A model generated the notes under the pieces. It had not been told where the DNA came from, searched no databases, and saw only the letters and a program-made list of their open reading frames with translations. The translations under genes and the position numbers were made by a program. A DNA stretch of 64,000 nucleotides from Brevibacterium sp. (GTDB taxonomy: Bacteria > Actinomycetota > Actinomycetes > Actinomycetales > Brevibacteriaceae), in assembly GCF_031179145.1 (NCBI RefSeq), contig NZ_JAPSIB010000007.1, positions 62,001-126,000 of the forward strand, in the 5' to 3' direction. Positions 43,320 through 52,502 of this stretch are shown here, one piece after another; the first letter of the stretch is position 1, and each line of letters opens with the position of its first letter.

Positions 43320-44626
43320 CACCGCAGCGCCTGCTTCGCTGCGGCCACGGTGCGGACAGTCTGGTCCCGCCAGTCCGTTCGGCACTGCCGGAAGGGTTCG
43401 ATCGCCGTGGTCAGCAGGGCACGCGCGCACCAGGCTTCGACGTCGTCGATGCGACCACCTCGGCGAGCATAGCCGTCGAGGAATGCGTCTTCCATGTCGG
43501 TGAGGTCGTTCATGCGGCATCTCGCCACCCAGCTCCCCACATCCACTCCGGCGGGTCCGGCGCCGACGCGGTCGAGGTCGATGATCCGGAAGTCGTCCCC
43601 GTCGATGAGCACCTGATCAGGGCTGAGATCACCATGGAGCGGACGGTCTTCTCCCTCCTCGACGGCCTGGGCCAACCGTGTGCCCAATTCGTCGGCGAGC
43701 GTTCGGAGGTCGGCGTCGAGCTCCGGGACGAGTTCGGCAAGGGTACGGGCCACGTCGACCAGATCGAGCGGGGAGCACGAGCTGCCGGGGGTGTCGGGGT
43801 GGGAACTGTCCTGCTGGAGCGAGGAGGCCGGTGGGGGTCCAATATCCGGGCCGGCCCCCGGGACCTGCCCGGCCAGGAGACCCGGCGGCGGTGGTACGTC
43901 CGGCCGGGACACCGCGTCGTCGGCGGACAGCTCGTCCGGCTGGACCACCGTGCCCAGTGCGGTCGGCGGCTCCTGCCGGTGCAGTTCGGCGATGCTCTCA
44001 CCGACGGCCGTTGCGATCCCGGCGTCGGGACAGCGTTCCAGATCGCCGGTCCCCCACCACGGGGAGTGGACCGAAGTGCGGCGCCGGCCGAGGAATTCAA
44101 CCGGGAGGGTGGGGATGCCCCAGCGCTGCCATTGCCGGGACGTGCGGACCAGGTGGTCGCAGTCGGTGGAACTGATGCGCACGAACCGGTTCCCGCTGCG
44201 CAGGAGCAGGCGGCGTCCCGGGTTGTAGCCGAGCACCTCGGCCTCGGAGGAGAACCCGGAACCGGGGCGGCCGATCACCTTGTTCAGCTTCGGATCGCCC
44301 GGCAGCTCGCCGCTGACCAGCACGGAGCGTGCCTCCCCCGCCGCGTGGAGGCGGATGGGGGTGCCCCGTCGCTCGGCACGGCGACGGATGTTGTCGAGTT
44401 TGTTCGGGTCGGTGACGATGGCGGTCCAGCCCCAGTCCGCCGAGGTGAAGGTGCACGAAGACGAGGCCCCGCTCCGCGGGTCCCGGCGCCAGGCCAGGAG
44501 CGCGCCATGCCCGGGTTTGACCCGGATCCGGGTCGGTGCGACCGCGAAGCCGAGTCGCTGGGACAGGCGTTCGGCGTCGACGATCTCGTCGATGAAGGGG
44601 ATGCGGGCGAATTCGGCGAGGCTCAT
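43319..44626 (-). CDS. APH-like phosphotransferase, first of two
   Basis: 435 aa. Catalytic loop RPLHGDLSPDQVLIDGDDF and metal site IIDLDRVGAGPAGVDVGSWV identify a small-molecule kinase fold. The N-terminal part (EILVYNPG-like region LGYNPGRRLLLRSGNRFVRI) resembles the ATP lobe; a Pro/Ser-rich insert (PPPPGLLAGQVPGAGP) lies before the catalytic half. Overlaps both neighbours by one to four bases. ATG 44626 with AAGGATCC upstream. Confidence 0.75.
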   Translation of the reverse strand: MSLAEFARIPFIDEIVDAERLSQRLGFAVAPTRIRVKPGHGALLAWRRDPRSGASSSCTFTSADWGWTAIVTDPNKLDNIRRRAERRGTPIRLHAAGEARSVLVSGELPGDPKLNKVIGRPGSGFSSEAEVLGYNPGRRLLLRSGNRFVRISSTDCDHLVRTSRQWQRWGIPTLPVEFLGRRRTSVHSPWWGTGDLERCPDAGIATAVGESIAELHRQEPPTALGTVVQPDELSADDAVSRPDVPPPPGLLAGQVPGAGPDIGPPPASSLQQDSSHPDTPGSSCSPLDLVDVARTLAELVPELDADLRTLADELGTRLAQAVEEGEDRPLHGDLSPDQVLIDGDDFRIIDLDRVGAGPAGVDVGSWVARCRMNDLTDMEDAFLDGYARRGGRIDDVEAWCARALLTTAIEPFRQCRTDWRDQTVRTVAAAKQALR

Positions 44627-46446
44627 GCAGGATCCTTGACCATGTCGCTGTCCTGGGTCCACAGCCACCGGGCGAATCGTGAACCCGGGTCGGCTGCCAG
44701 TGAGTTCGGGGGTCCGTCTTCCACGATCGTACCGTCTTCGAGCCACAGAATCCGGTCGAGACCCCGGATCATCGACACGTCGTGGGTGATGACCAGGCTG
44801 GTGCGCCCCTCGGTCAGCGACTGCACGGATTCGGTGACGAGCTCCCGGGTCTGCGGATCCAGTCCGGAGGTCGCCTCGTCGAAGACGACGATCGGAGCCG
44901 CGCGAACAAGGGCACGCGCGATCGCCAGCCGCTGTCGCTGCCCGCCCGAGAGCGTGTCTCCGCGGTTGCCGAGCACTGTGTCATAGCCGTCTGGCAGACT
45001 GCGGATGAACTCGTCGACCTGCGCGGCACGGGCGGCAGCCTCCACCTCGGCGTCGGTGGCGTCCAGGCGTCCGTAGCGGATGTTCTCCCGCACAGTGGCG
45101 GCGAAGAGGACGGACTCCTGGAGGAGGACGGAGACGTTCTGGCGCAGAGAGGAGCGGGTGACGTTGCGGGTGTCGTAGCCGTCGATGTAGATCGACCCGG
45201 TCTCGGGTTGGGACAGCCGCAGCAGATAGCTGACCAGAGTTGACTTCCCGGCCCCCGAGGACCCCAGCAGGCCGACTTTCTGACCTGCGGGGATGAGGAG
45301 GCTGAGATCGTCGAACAAGGGCCGGCCATGCCCGTCGCGGGAGGTGATGCGATCGAAGGCGATGTCGCCGCCGGGGCGACCCATGGTCACGGCGCCGGGG
45401 GCGTCGGCGATCTCCACCGGTTCGTCGAGGAGGTCGGCGATCCGCTCCCCCGAGGCTGCGGCGCGGGCGATCCTGCCCGTGTACTTGGCCATGTCCCGCA
45501 GGGGCTTCATCGCGATCTTCAGGTACATGAGGAACAGCACGAGATCGCCGGGGGTCATCGCCTGCCGCAGCACCTGGTAGCTGCCGAAGGCGAGCACCAG
45601 GGCCTGGGAGATGCCGACCAGGACGTCGGTGGAGCGCTCGAGGCCGGCCGCGAGCCTGCGGGCGCGGACCCCTGCCTGCAGGGCGCGTTCATTGCCGTCG
45701 GCGAACTCGCGGGCAACCGTCTTCTCCAACCCGTAGGCCTGGACGACTCGGATCGCTGAGAGGGCCTCGGCGGCGGATCCGACGAGCTTCCCCTCGCCCT
45801 TGCGAGTCGAGCGTGAGGCGGTGGTGATCTTCGGCGTCGAGACCTTCGACAGCAGACCGTAGATCGCCGCGGTGACGAGCACGATCGCGCTCAGAACCGG
45901 GTCGAGGACGATCATCACGCCGAGCAGAACCACGAGGGTGATGACGTTGCCGACCAGCGGCAGGCCGGCGGTGACCGCGACCTCCTGGAGGCGGCCGATG
46001 TCGCCGACCAGCCGCTGAGAAGTGTCCCCGATCGATGCCTTCGAATGATATTTCAGCGACAGTGACTGCACGTGGTCGAAGACTCGCGACCGCAGCTGGG
46101 TCGCGACCCGGGCGCCGACGAGGGCGAAGCAGATCGTCGAGGCGTAGTTGGTGACGGCTCGACCGGCGACGATGACCGCCAGTGCGATGGCGGCCGCGGC
46201 GAGGGTGAGACCGACGTTTCCGCCGAGGCTGAACGTCGTTGCGATCTCAGCGCCCAGAGCCGCGGTCACGGCGTCGACGGCGATCTTGATCGGCCAGGGC
46301 TCGAGGACCCGGAAGACCACGTCTGCGAACAGCGCCAGGAGACCGCCGACGATGAGCAGCCGGTGCCGGCCGATGTGGGGGCGCAGGATCTGCAGGGTGC
46401 GCCCCAGGGCACCTGCGGACACCGTGTCGCGTGATCGTCTGCTCAT
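44623..46446 (-). CDS. ABC exporter, fused membrane and ATPase domains
   Basis: 607 aa. Six membrane helices in the first 320 residues (type IV exporter fold), then an ATPase: Walker A GSSGAGKST, Q-loop VSVLLQESVLFAATVRENI, signature LSGGQRQR, Walker B IVVFDEATSGLD, switch His LVITHDVSM. It would work as a homodimer and export a lipid-linked or hydrophobic glycoconjugate, drug or peptide. Embedded between glycosyltransferase and kinase genes; stop and start overlap neighbours by four bases each. Confidence 0.9.
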   Translation of the reverse strand: MSRRSRDTVSAGALGRTLQILRPHIGRHRLLIVGGLLALFADVVFRVLEPWPIKIAVDAVTAALGAEIATTFSLGGNVGLTLAAAAIALAVIVAGRAVTNYASTICFALVGARVATQLRSRVFDHVQSLSLKYHSKASIGDTSQRLVGDIGRLQEVAVTAGLPLVGNVITLVVLLGVMIVLDPVLSAIVLVTAAIYGLLSKVSTPKITTASRSTRKGEGKLVGSAAEALSAIRVVQAYGLEKTVAREFADGNERALQAGVRARRLAAGLERSTDVLVGISQALVLAFGSYQVLRQAMTPGDLVLFLMYLKIAMKPLRDMAKYTGRIARAAASGERIADLLDEPVEIADAPGAVTMGRPGGDIAFDRITSRDGHGRPLFDDLSLLIPAGQKVGLLGSSGAGKSTLVSYLLRLSQPETGSIYIDGYDTRNVTRSSLRQNVSVLLQESVLFAATVRENIRYGRLDATDAEVEAAARAAQVDEFIRSLPDGYDTVLGNRGDTLSGGQRQRLAIARALVRAAPIVVFDEATSGLDPQTRELVTESVQSLTEGRTSLVITHDVSMIRGLDRILWLEDGTIVEDGPPNSLAADPGSRFARWLWTQDSDMVKDPA

Positions 46447-47663
46447 GTCGCTGCCACCGCCCCGTCCGGAACCTCAGTGTGCGTGCGGGTGAAGGGGGCG
46501 AGGATGTCCTCGCATCGGCTCAGCCAGGTGTGACGGATGACCGCTGCGGCCCGCGCCGCCGTCCCCATCCGTCTGCACGCGGCAGGGTCGTCGATGAGCG
46601 TCTGCAGGGCGGCGGCGAGAGCGCTCACGTCGCCCGGCGGCACGAGCTCGGCTGCTCCGGTTCCCTCCAGCAGCTCGGGGATCGCCCCGATCCGGGAGGC
46701 GACGATCGGCAGGCCTGCCGCCATGTACTCGTAGACCTTGAGCGGGGAGAAGTAGTTGTCACCCGGAGGGTAGGGTGCCACCGCGATGTCGAAGCGGCGC
46801 AGATGCTCGGGCATCACGTCTGGCGCCACGGCTCCGTGGAAGGTCACGGACTGCTCGAGGCCGAGGGAGGCGACCTGGGCACGAAGTGCTTCCGCTTCGG
46901 GGCCGTGCCCGCAGATGTCGAGGTGGACGCCGCCCTGCAGGTGCGCGCAGGCGGCGATGAGATTCTCGGTCCCGTGCCACGGTTTGAGGGTGCCCACGAA
47001 ACCGATCCGCACCGGTTCCGCCGGCGTCACCTCGGCGGGGGTGGCGCAGTTCGCGCGCACCTCGGCGACGTCCTCCTCTTCCAGGGCGCCAGGGGTGATC
47101 CGGTCGGTGTTGACCCCGTTGGGGATGACCGTGACTCCGGCGATGCCGGGATAGTCCCGGTCCACCCAGGCGGCCACCGCGGGGCTGACGCAGTTGATGC
47201 GATCGGCAGCCGCGAAGCTCGAGGCGGTGGCGCGTTCGGCGTGCTCGGTGTGGACGAGCCCGCGGTGGTTCCGCTGCTCCTCGAGCAGAGGTGCGTTGAC
47301 CTCGAGGATGAGCGGTGCGCCGAGGTGAGCGCTCAGTCCGCCGCCGGCCGTGGAGAACAGCGAGTACCGTTCGTAGACGAGGTCGAACGGTCCGTCGCGG
47401 AGAGCGGCGTCGACGAGGTCTGCGGACAGACGCAGCAGCTCCATCTCCCGCTCGCCGGCGTCGAGGCCCTTCGGCACCGGCAGGACGGTCACGGGGAGAT
47501 CGGCGAGGTCGACGGGCACTTGGGAGTCGCGTCGGGTGCAGAAGACTCTGACCTCATGGCCGAGTGCGCGCATGGCTCGCACGATCTCCTGGACGTGGAC
47601 GCTCGCGCCCTTGGTCCCGAACACTCCGATGCCCGGGTCGAGCAGCATGTAGGCGATTCTCAT
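46443..47663 (-). CDS. GT4-type glycosyltransferase
   Basis: 406 aa, GT-B fold. The donor-site motif is SPLKVYEYMAAGLPIVASRI, with VIPNGVNTDRI and IGFVGTLKPWHGTENLI as usual GT4 landmarks. The N-terminus (RIAYMLLDPGIGVFGTKGAS) begins directly at the first strand. Donor and acceptor are not visible. ATGA overlap with the next GT gene upstream. Third glycosyltransferase of the unit in transcription order. Confidence 0.88.
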   Translation of the reverse strand: MRIAYMLLDPGIGVFGTKGASVHVQEIVRAMRALGHEVRVFCTRRDSQVPVDLADLPVTVLPVPKGLDAGEREMELLRLSADLVDAALRDGPFDLVYERYSLFSTAGGGLSAHLGAPLILEVNAPLLEEQRNHRGLVHTEHAERATASSFAAADRINCVSPAVAAWVDRDYPGIAGVTVIPNGVNTDRITPGALEEEDVAEVRANCATPAEVTPAEPVRIGFVGTLKPWHGTENLIAACAHLQGGVHLDICGHGPEAEALRAQVASLGLEQSVTFHGAVAPDVMPEHLRRFDIAVAPYPPGDNYFSPLKVYEYMAAGLPIVASRIGAIPELLEGTGAAELVPPGDVSALAAALQTLIDDPAACRRMGTAARAAAVIRHTWLSRCEDILAPFTRTHTEVPDGAVAAT

Positions 47664-49087
47664 CGGACCTCCTCCAGTTCCCGCTCGAGCCCCGGTGCGA
47701 GGTCGATCGGTGCGGTCATCGGTGCGGTCATCGGCGCGGGATCCGTCGCCGAACTGAGCCTGCGCAGCGCCTGCGCCTGCCGCCTCGAGTCGTAGGATTC
47801 GACGATCCGCGCCCGCGCGGCATCGGTCATCCGCCTCCAGGTGCCCGGCGTCTCCTGCTCGAGGCGCAGCGCCTCGGCGACGGCTGCGGCGATCGAGTCC
47901 GGGTCGTGTCCCTCCACGAGCCATCCGGTGGCCCCGGTCTCGACCACCTCGGGGACAGCGGTCACATCGCCGGCGATGCACGGAATGCCGCTGGCCATCG
48001 CTTCGAGCAGCACGGTCGGCAGGCCGTCGGCATTGCCGTCGGCGCCGATGACGAAGGGGGCGACGAGGAGGTCATGGGTGTGGAACATGTCCCGGATCTC
48101 GGCCTGGGTGAGGGGACCATGCATCGTCACCCGGTCATCGAGCCCGCGATCGACGACGGCTGCCTGCAGCTCCGGTCGCAGCGGCCCGTCGCCGACGAGG
48201 TCGAGATGGACGGCAATCCCGTCCTCTCGCAGACGATCGACGGCCGCGATCAGGTGCCCGAACCCCTTCTTCTCGACCAGCCGCCCGATCGCGAGCAGCC
48301 GGAGGAGCCCAGGGGTGCGGCAGCCCGCATGCGGGCGGTAGGCGAAGCGCTCCAGTTCGAGTCCGTTGCGGACCAAGGCGATCTTCGCTCCCGCGTCCTC
48401 TCCCAGCGCAGCGCGCAGGTAGTTCCGGTTGTACTCGCTGATCGCCACCATGTTGTGGGAGTCGAGAGTCTTGAGCCTGAGGTCGGTGAGGTCGACGCTC
48501 TCGTGGAAGATGTCCTTCGCATGGGTCGTGAACGAGTACGGGATCCCGGTCAGCAGGGATGCCGACCTGGCGACGGTCGTCGCCACGGAGGCGAAGTGTG
48601 CGTGCAGGTGGGTGACTCCGTGCTCGAGGGCCAGCCGGGCCACGCTCAGGGCTTGGACGGCGTCGTCGTGGCCGAGCTGCGTGAGCGCCGGGAGCGCAGC
48701 GGCCAGCCGCTGCGCCGGGCCCGCATCCGCGGGTCCCGCATGGGACCGCGTCGTGGACTGCTCGTCACCGGCGACGGCCTGCGCCGCAGCCTGGAAGGAC
48801 TGCCAGAAGCTGCGGGCGCTCGCGGGCCGCTCGACGTGGATGACCTGTGCCTTCACCCGCGCCAGTTCGGGGTGGAACCGCGAGTCCGTGGTGGGACGCA
48901 GGGAGAAGATGACGAACTCCTCTCCGGCGGCTTCGCGGGCGAGGATCTCGGAGACGATGAAGGTCTCCGAGAAACGCGGGTACATCTTCAGCACATAGGC
49001 CTGCAGGCCTCGAGTCGCCGGACGTGCCGAGAAGGGCGCCGGTGAGTGCGTCGGCTGCGAGGACGAGGGTGCGGAATCAGCCGACAA
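47660..49087 (-). CDS. GT4-type glycosyltransferase
   Basis: 475 aa, GT-B fold. Landmarks: LKMYPRFSETFIVSEILARE near the N-terminus (the FSETF motif common in exopolysaccharide and colanic-type transferases), HAHFASVATTVARSASLLTG, and donor site VLLEAMASGIPCIAGDVTAV. I choose TTG 49087, which has AGGAGG six bases upstream, over ATG 49114, which has none. The start lies inside the end of the preceding gene. A repeated MTAPMTAP segment is at the C-terminus. Confidence 0.85.
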   Translation of the reverse strand: MSADSAPSSSQPTHSPAPFSARPATRGLQAYVLKMYPRFSETFIVSEILAREAAGEEFVIFSLRPTTDSRFHPELARVKAQVIHVERPASARSFWQSFQAAAQAVAGDEQSTTRSHAGPADAGPAQRLAAALPALTQLGHDDAVQALSVARLALEHGVTHLHAHFASVATTVARSASLLTGIPYSFTTHAKDIFHESVDLTDLRLKTLDSHNMVAISEYNRNYLRAALGEDAGAKIALVRNGLELERFAYRPHAGCRTPGLLRLLAIGRLVEKKGFGHLIAAVDRLREDGIAVHLDLVGDGPLRPELQAAVVDRGLDDRVTMHGPLTQAEIRDMFHTHDLLVAPFVIGADGNADGLPTVLLEAMASGIPCIAGDVTAVPEVVETGATGWLVEGHDPDSIAAAVAEALRLEQETPGTWRRMTDAARARIVESYDSRRQAQALRRLSSATDPAPMTAPMTAPIDLAPGLERELEEVR

Positions 49088-50312
49088 AGCGGACCTCCTG
49101 GGTGGAGCGGACATGGTCAGTGATGGAATCGGGGACGTCACCCAAGAGCCCGGCCGCCAACAGGGGAACCCGCCGCAGGCCATCGCGGTCGATGCCGCTG
49201 CGGTCGATGTGGCAGTCGGATCGAGAGGCGAACCATTCGCCGAGGCCGTGCGGAGTGAGGTCGGCGAGAGCGCACATGTCGACGGCCTGGGCCCGGCTCA
49301 GCGCGGCTGCCCGGCGCGGCTGTTCCGCCCGGCGCCCGACCCGCGGGACGACGAGGGCGGGGGTGGTCGTGGCCATCACCTCGGCGAGGGTGTTGTACCC
49401 GGCCATGCAGACCACGGCGCGGGCGGACTGGATCAGCCCGGGCACGTCGTTGCTGTGCCGGATCACGCGGGTACCCCGCCGTGCCGAGCGCTTGAGCGAT
49501 TCGAACTCCTCCCAGTCCATCTGCGGTCCGGTGACGACGAGGTGGGTGTGACCTGCGGGCGGTCGCGCCTGCGCGGCGATCCGGGCCAGCGCTCCCCCGT
49601 CCGAACCGCCGCCGAGGACGGTGAGGACGAAGGGGCCCTCGGTGATCGGGGCGAACAGAGGGTCGGGGCGGGAGAGCGAGAGGTAGCCGGTGGTGACGGC
49701 GATTCGCGCGAGCTCTGCGGGAACCTCCCCGGTCAGGCGCGCGTCGTAGACGCTCGAATCCCCGAAGATCCAGACTTGGTCGAAAGCGTCGGCGACAGCG
49801 GCAGCACCGCCGATGCGGGCCCATTCCCCGTCGACCACGTCCGGGTCGTCGAGGACCTCACGCAGTCCGAGCACGGTCGCGCAGCCGTGGGTCCTGGCTG
49901 CGGCGAGGGCATCCTTGAGCTCCCCGTCGATGCCGAAGGGGTGGCGATCGGCGATGAAGAGATCAGGCTGCTGGGCGATGAGGATCGCCTCGATCGCGGC
50001 CGACCGCAGCGTGCGCAGGCCCGCCATCGAAGAGCCGAAGGACCGCGGAGCATACCCGTCGGCAGCAGGCGTGACTCCGGGCAGGATCACCCAGTCCCAG
50101 CCGGGCGGGAGACTGAAGCGCGTGGCCTCGGGGTTGCCGGCGATGAGCAGCCCGCTCACGGTCTTACCGGTGAGATGCGGAAGATCCCTGGCCAGAGCGA
50201 AGGCGAGCGCACGGTTGCGACGGACATGCCCCAAGCCCACCGAGTCGTGGGAGAACAATGCAATCGTCGTCGACGTGAGGTGATCGCCTCCACCAGCCCT
50301 GTAGTCTGCCAT
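49077..50312 (-). CDS. MurG-like (GT28/GT-B) glycosyltransferase
   Basis: 411 aa. The C-terminal half has the UDP-GlcNAc-transferase-like layout VLGGGSDGGAL and ARAVVCMAGYNTLAEVMAT, followed by LVVPRVGRRAEQPRRAAALS. The N-terminal half starts FSHDSVGLGHVRRNRALAFA, a nucleotide-sugar family pattern seen in capsule and antibiotic transferases. First gene of the six-gene unit; 11-bp direct repeats lie just upstream and a terminator separates it from the response regulator. ATG 50312. Confidence 0.83.
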   Translation of the reverse strand: MADYRAGGGDHLTSTTIALFSHDSVGLGHVRRNRALAFALARDLPHLTGKTVSGLLIAGNPEATRFSLPPGWDWVILPGVTPAADGYAPRSFGSSMAGLRTLRSAAIEAILIAQQPDLFIADRHPFGIDGELKDALAAARTHGCATVLGLREVLDDPDVVDGEWARIGGAAAVADAFDQVWIFGDSSVYDARLTGEVPAELARIAVTTGYLSLSRPDPLFAPITEGPFVLTVLGGGSDGGALARIAAQARPPAGHTHLVVTGPQMDWEEFESLKRSARRGTRVIRHSNDVPGLIQSARAVVCMAGYNTLAEVMATTTPALVVPRVGRRAEQPRRAAALSRAQAVDMCALADLTPHGLGEWFASRSDCHIDRSGIDRDGLRRVPLLAAGLLGDVPDSITDHVRSTQEVRFVG

Positions 50313-50344
50313 GCTTCCAGCCTCCGGGCACCGGATAAGGCTGA

Positions 50345-50373
50345 GATGAGAACTCGATGAGAACATTCTCATC
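50345..50373. promoter_or_regulatory. OmpR-type binding site: 11-bp direct repeats plus dyad
   Basis: GATGAGAAC at 50345-50353 and again at 50356-50364 (11-bp phase); the second copy also forms a dyad with TTCTCATC (50366-50373). It lies 33-61 bases upstream of the first glycosyltransferase. The neighbouring response regulator is of the OmpR family, which binds tandem repeats spaced one helical turn. Confidence 0.55.
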
Positions 50374-50383
50374 TTCCGTTCGC

Positions 50384-50428
50384 CGCGGCCGGTACCTGCC
50401 GTGCTGCTCCGCAGGAGTTCCGGCCGCG
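50384..50428 (-). terminator. Terminator between regulator and glycosyltransferase genes
   Basis: CGCGGCCGG (50384-50392) pairs with CCGGCCGCG (50420-50428), with inner CCTGC/GCAGG. It ends two bases before the regulator stop, so the glycosyltransferase unit needs its own promoter. Confidence 0.55.
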
Positions 50429-50430
50429 AG

Positions 50431-51090
50431 TCAGTCGACGCGGTAGCCGAACCCCCGCACGGTGGTCACGAAATCGCTGCCCAGCTTCTTGCGCAGGTAG
50501 CCGATGTAGACATCGACGACGTTGGACCCGGGGTCGAAGTCGTAGCCCCAGACGTGGGAGAGCAGCTGCTCCCGGGACAGCACCTGGCCTCGATTGTGAA
50601 GCAGGATCTCGGCCAGGGACAGCTCCCGCGCGGACAGGTCGACCTCCCTGCCGGCCACTCTCACCCGCCGGCGGAGGAGGTCGATGTGCACGTCACCGCG
50701 GACGAGCTCCGTCGCCGGCGCCTCGGGCTGGGTCTCCTTGAGCCGGAGCTTGATCCGCGCCAGGAGCTCGCCGAAGCGGAAGGGCTTGACCATGTAGTCG
50801 ACGGCCCCGCTCTCCAGCGCGTAGATCGTGTCATCGGTGTTGTCGCGGGCCGTGAGCACGAGCACCGGCACCTCGGGCCGCTGCTCCCGCAGCTCGGAGA
50901 GCACGCTGAATCCGTCCATGATGGGCAGGCCGATGTCGAGGACGACGAGGTCGAAGTCACCGGTCAGGGCCAGATCACGTCCGCTGCGCCCATCGCTGGC
51001 GATGTTCGAGGTGAAACCGGCCGCTTTGAGGCCCTTCGCGATGAATGAGGAGATGCGGCCCTCGTCCTCGACGATGAGAATTCTCTTCAC
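50431..51090 (-). CDS. OmpR-family response regulator
   Basis: 219 aa. Receiver with VEDEGRI, phospho-acceptor D52 (LVVLDIGLPIMDG), Lys in MVKPFRFGELL; winged helix LDL-like VDLSARELSLAEILLHNRG and VVDVYIGYLRKKLGSDFV. Overlaps the kinase stop by four bases. Its predicted targets are its own neighbours: the glycosyltransferase unit has a matching 11-bp repeat upstream. Confidence 0.93.
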   Translation of the reverse strand: MKRILIVEDEGRISSFIAKGLKAAGFTSNIASDGRSGRDLALTGDFDLVVLDIGLPIMDGFSVLSELREQRPEVPVLVLTARDNTDDTIYALESGAVDYMVKPFRFGELLARIKLRLKETQPEAPATELVRGDVHIDLLRRRVRVAGREVDLSARELSLAEILLHNRGQVLSREQLLSHVWGYDFDPGSNVVDVYIGYLRKKLGSDFVTTVRGFGYRVD

Positions 51091-52502
51091 TCTGCTCCTT
51101 TCGGCAGGATCATCCGGAACCGGGCCCCCACCTCGGTGTCGTCGAGGACCACGCTACCGCCGTGCGCCTCGGCGATGGCTCTGATGATCGACAAGCCCAG
51201 TCCGAAGCCGTTGCCCTTGTCGGTGCCACGGCGGAAGCGTTCGAAGATCCCGTCGGCGATCTCCGGGGCCACACCCGCCCCCTCGTCGCGGACCCATAGG
51301 TGCACGTTCTCGCCGTCGAGGCGGGCGCCGAAGGCGATCGTGTCTCCCTCCTCGGTGTGGTCGACGGAGTTCGCGGCCAGCTGCAGCAGTGCCTGGGTCA
51401 GGCGTTGCCGGTCGGCGTGGAACGTCACGCCGTCCACCTCGTCGAAGTTCCAGTTCCGGACGCCGAGCCCCCGGGCCTTGGCCAGCACGTCCTGGAGCAG
51501 GGGTGCGACGTCGACGGCCTCGGACCGGACGAAGTCGGGACGGCGGGAGCGCGCCAGGAGCAGCAGTTCGTCGACGAGGCGCGACATCCGGTCCGTCTCG
51601 TCGAGCAGCAGCGCCTGTGTCTCCTCGACGTCGTCCGGGTCGGTGACGTCCATGATCTCGAGGTGGCCGCGCAGCACGGTCAGTGGGGTGCGCAGCTCGT
51701 GCCCGGCGTCGTCGAGGAAGGTGCGCTGGGCGACGAAGGCCGCCTCGAGCCGGTCGAGCATCTCGTTGAAGGTCCGTCCGAGCTCGGCGATGTCGTCGTT
51801 GCCCTCCACGCTCAGGCGTTTGCCGAGATCGCCGCCGGAGATCGACTGCGCCGTCCGACGCAGCTCCGTCACCGGGTGCAGCAGGCGACGGGCGAGGATC
51901 GAGGAGATCCCGGAGATGAGGATGGCCGCGGCCAGGGCGACGACGATGTAGATCTGCATCACCTGGGTGAGGTCGGCGCGGCTCGCGGTGTCGTTGTGCA
52001 TGACGACGAAGGAGGCGGGCTTCGCCGCAGAGGGCTGCGTTCCGCCCGCGGCCACCGGCAGCACATAGCCTTCGTACTCGGTCTTCCCGATGCTCAGCTC
52101 GATGCGTCCCCCCGCTCCCGCGACGCCGGCGACCGCTTTCTCGAACTCCTTGGATTTGCGCAGCAGCGGCTGCGAATCCCCCTGGTAGAGGACGCGACCG
52201 TCGGTGAGGAAGGCGAAGAACGCCTCGTCCGCGTTGGGCTGGTTCTGGGCGAGGAACTGGCTGAGCAGATGGTCGACCGAGGTGAAGGGCTGGCCGGTCT
52301 CCGGGTCGACGCCGGTCTGGGCGAAGGACCGCATCTCGGCGATCTCCTGCGACATCGTCGAGATGTTGCGGCTTTCGACGTTGTTCGACTCGACGGTGTA
52401 GAGGACGAAGCCGACGATCGTCAGCGTGAGGACCGACAGGATGGCGACAGCGATGGTGAGCCGGTTCTGAACGGTCAGCCTGATGCGCCGTTCAGTCGTC
52501 AT
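51087..52502 (-). CDS. Sensor histidine kinase (HAMP/HisKA type)
   Basis: 471 aa. First membrane helix at about 13-32, an extracellular domain of about 140 residues, a second helix near 185-205, HAMP, then the phospho-His in DAGHELRTPLTVLRGHLE and ATPase motifs (VRDEGAGVAPEI, NGFGLGLSIIRAIAEAHGG). ATG 52502 has GGAG six bases upstream. It overlaps an upstream acidic membrane protein by 11 bases, so the three genes form a coupled unit. Confidence 0.9.
   Translation of the reverse strand: MTTERRIRLTVQNRLTIAVAILSVLTLTIVGFVLYTVESNNVESRNISTMSQEIAEMRSFAQTGVDPETGQPFTSVDHLLSQFLAQNQPNADEAFFAFLTDGRVLYQGDSQPLLRKSKEFEKAVAGVAGAGGRIELSIGKTEYEGYVLPVAAGGTQPSAAKPASFVVMHNDTASRADLTQVMQIYIVVALAAAILISGISSILARRLLHPVTELRRTAQSISGGDLGKRLSVEGNDDIAELGRTFNEMLDRLEAAFVAQRTFLDDAGHELRTPLTVLRGHLEIMDVTDPDDVEETQALLLDETDRMSRLVDELLLLARSRRPDFVRSEAVDVAPLLQDVLAKARGLGVRNWNFDEVDGVTFHADRQRLTQALLQLAANSVDHTEEGDTIAFGARLDGENVHLWVRDEGAGVAPEIADGIFERFRRGTDKGNGFGLGLSIIRAIAEAHGGSVVLDDTEVGARFRMILPKGAE

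Noticed and set aside
42246-44626. Aminoglycoside resistance genes
   Set aside because: The kinase folds are generic and both genes are embedded in a glycosyltransferase-exporter operon; nothing indicates drug specificity.
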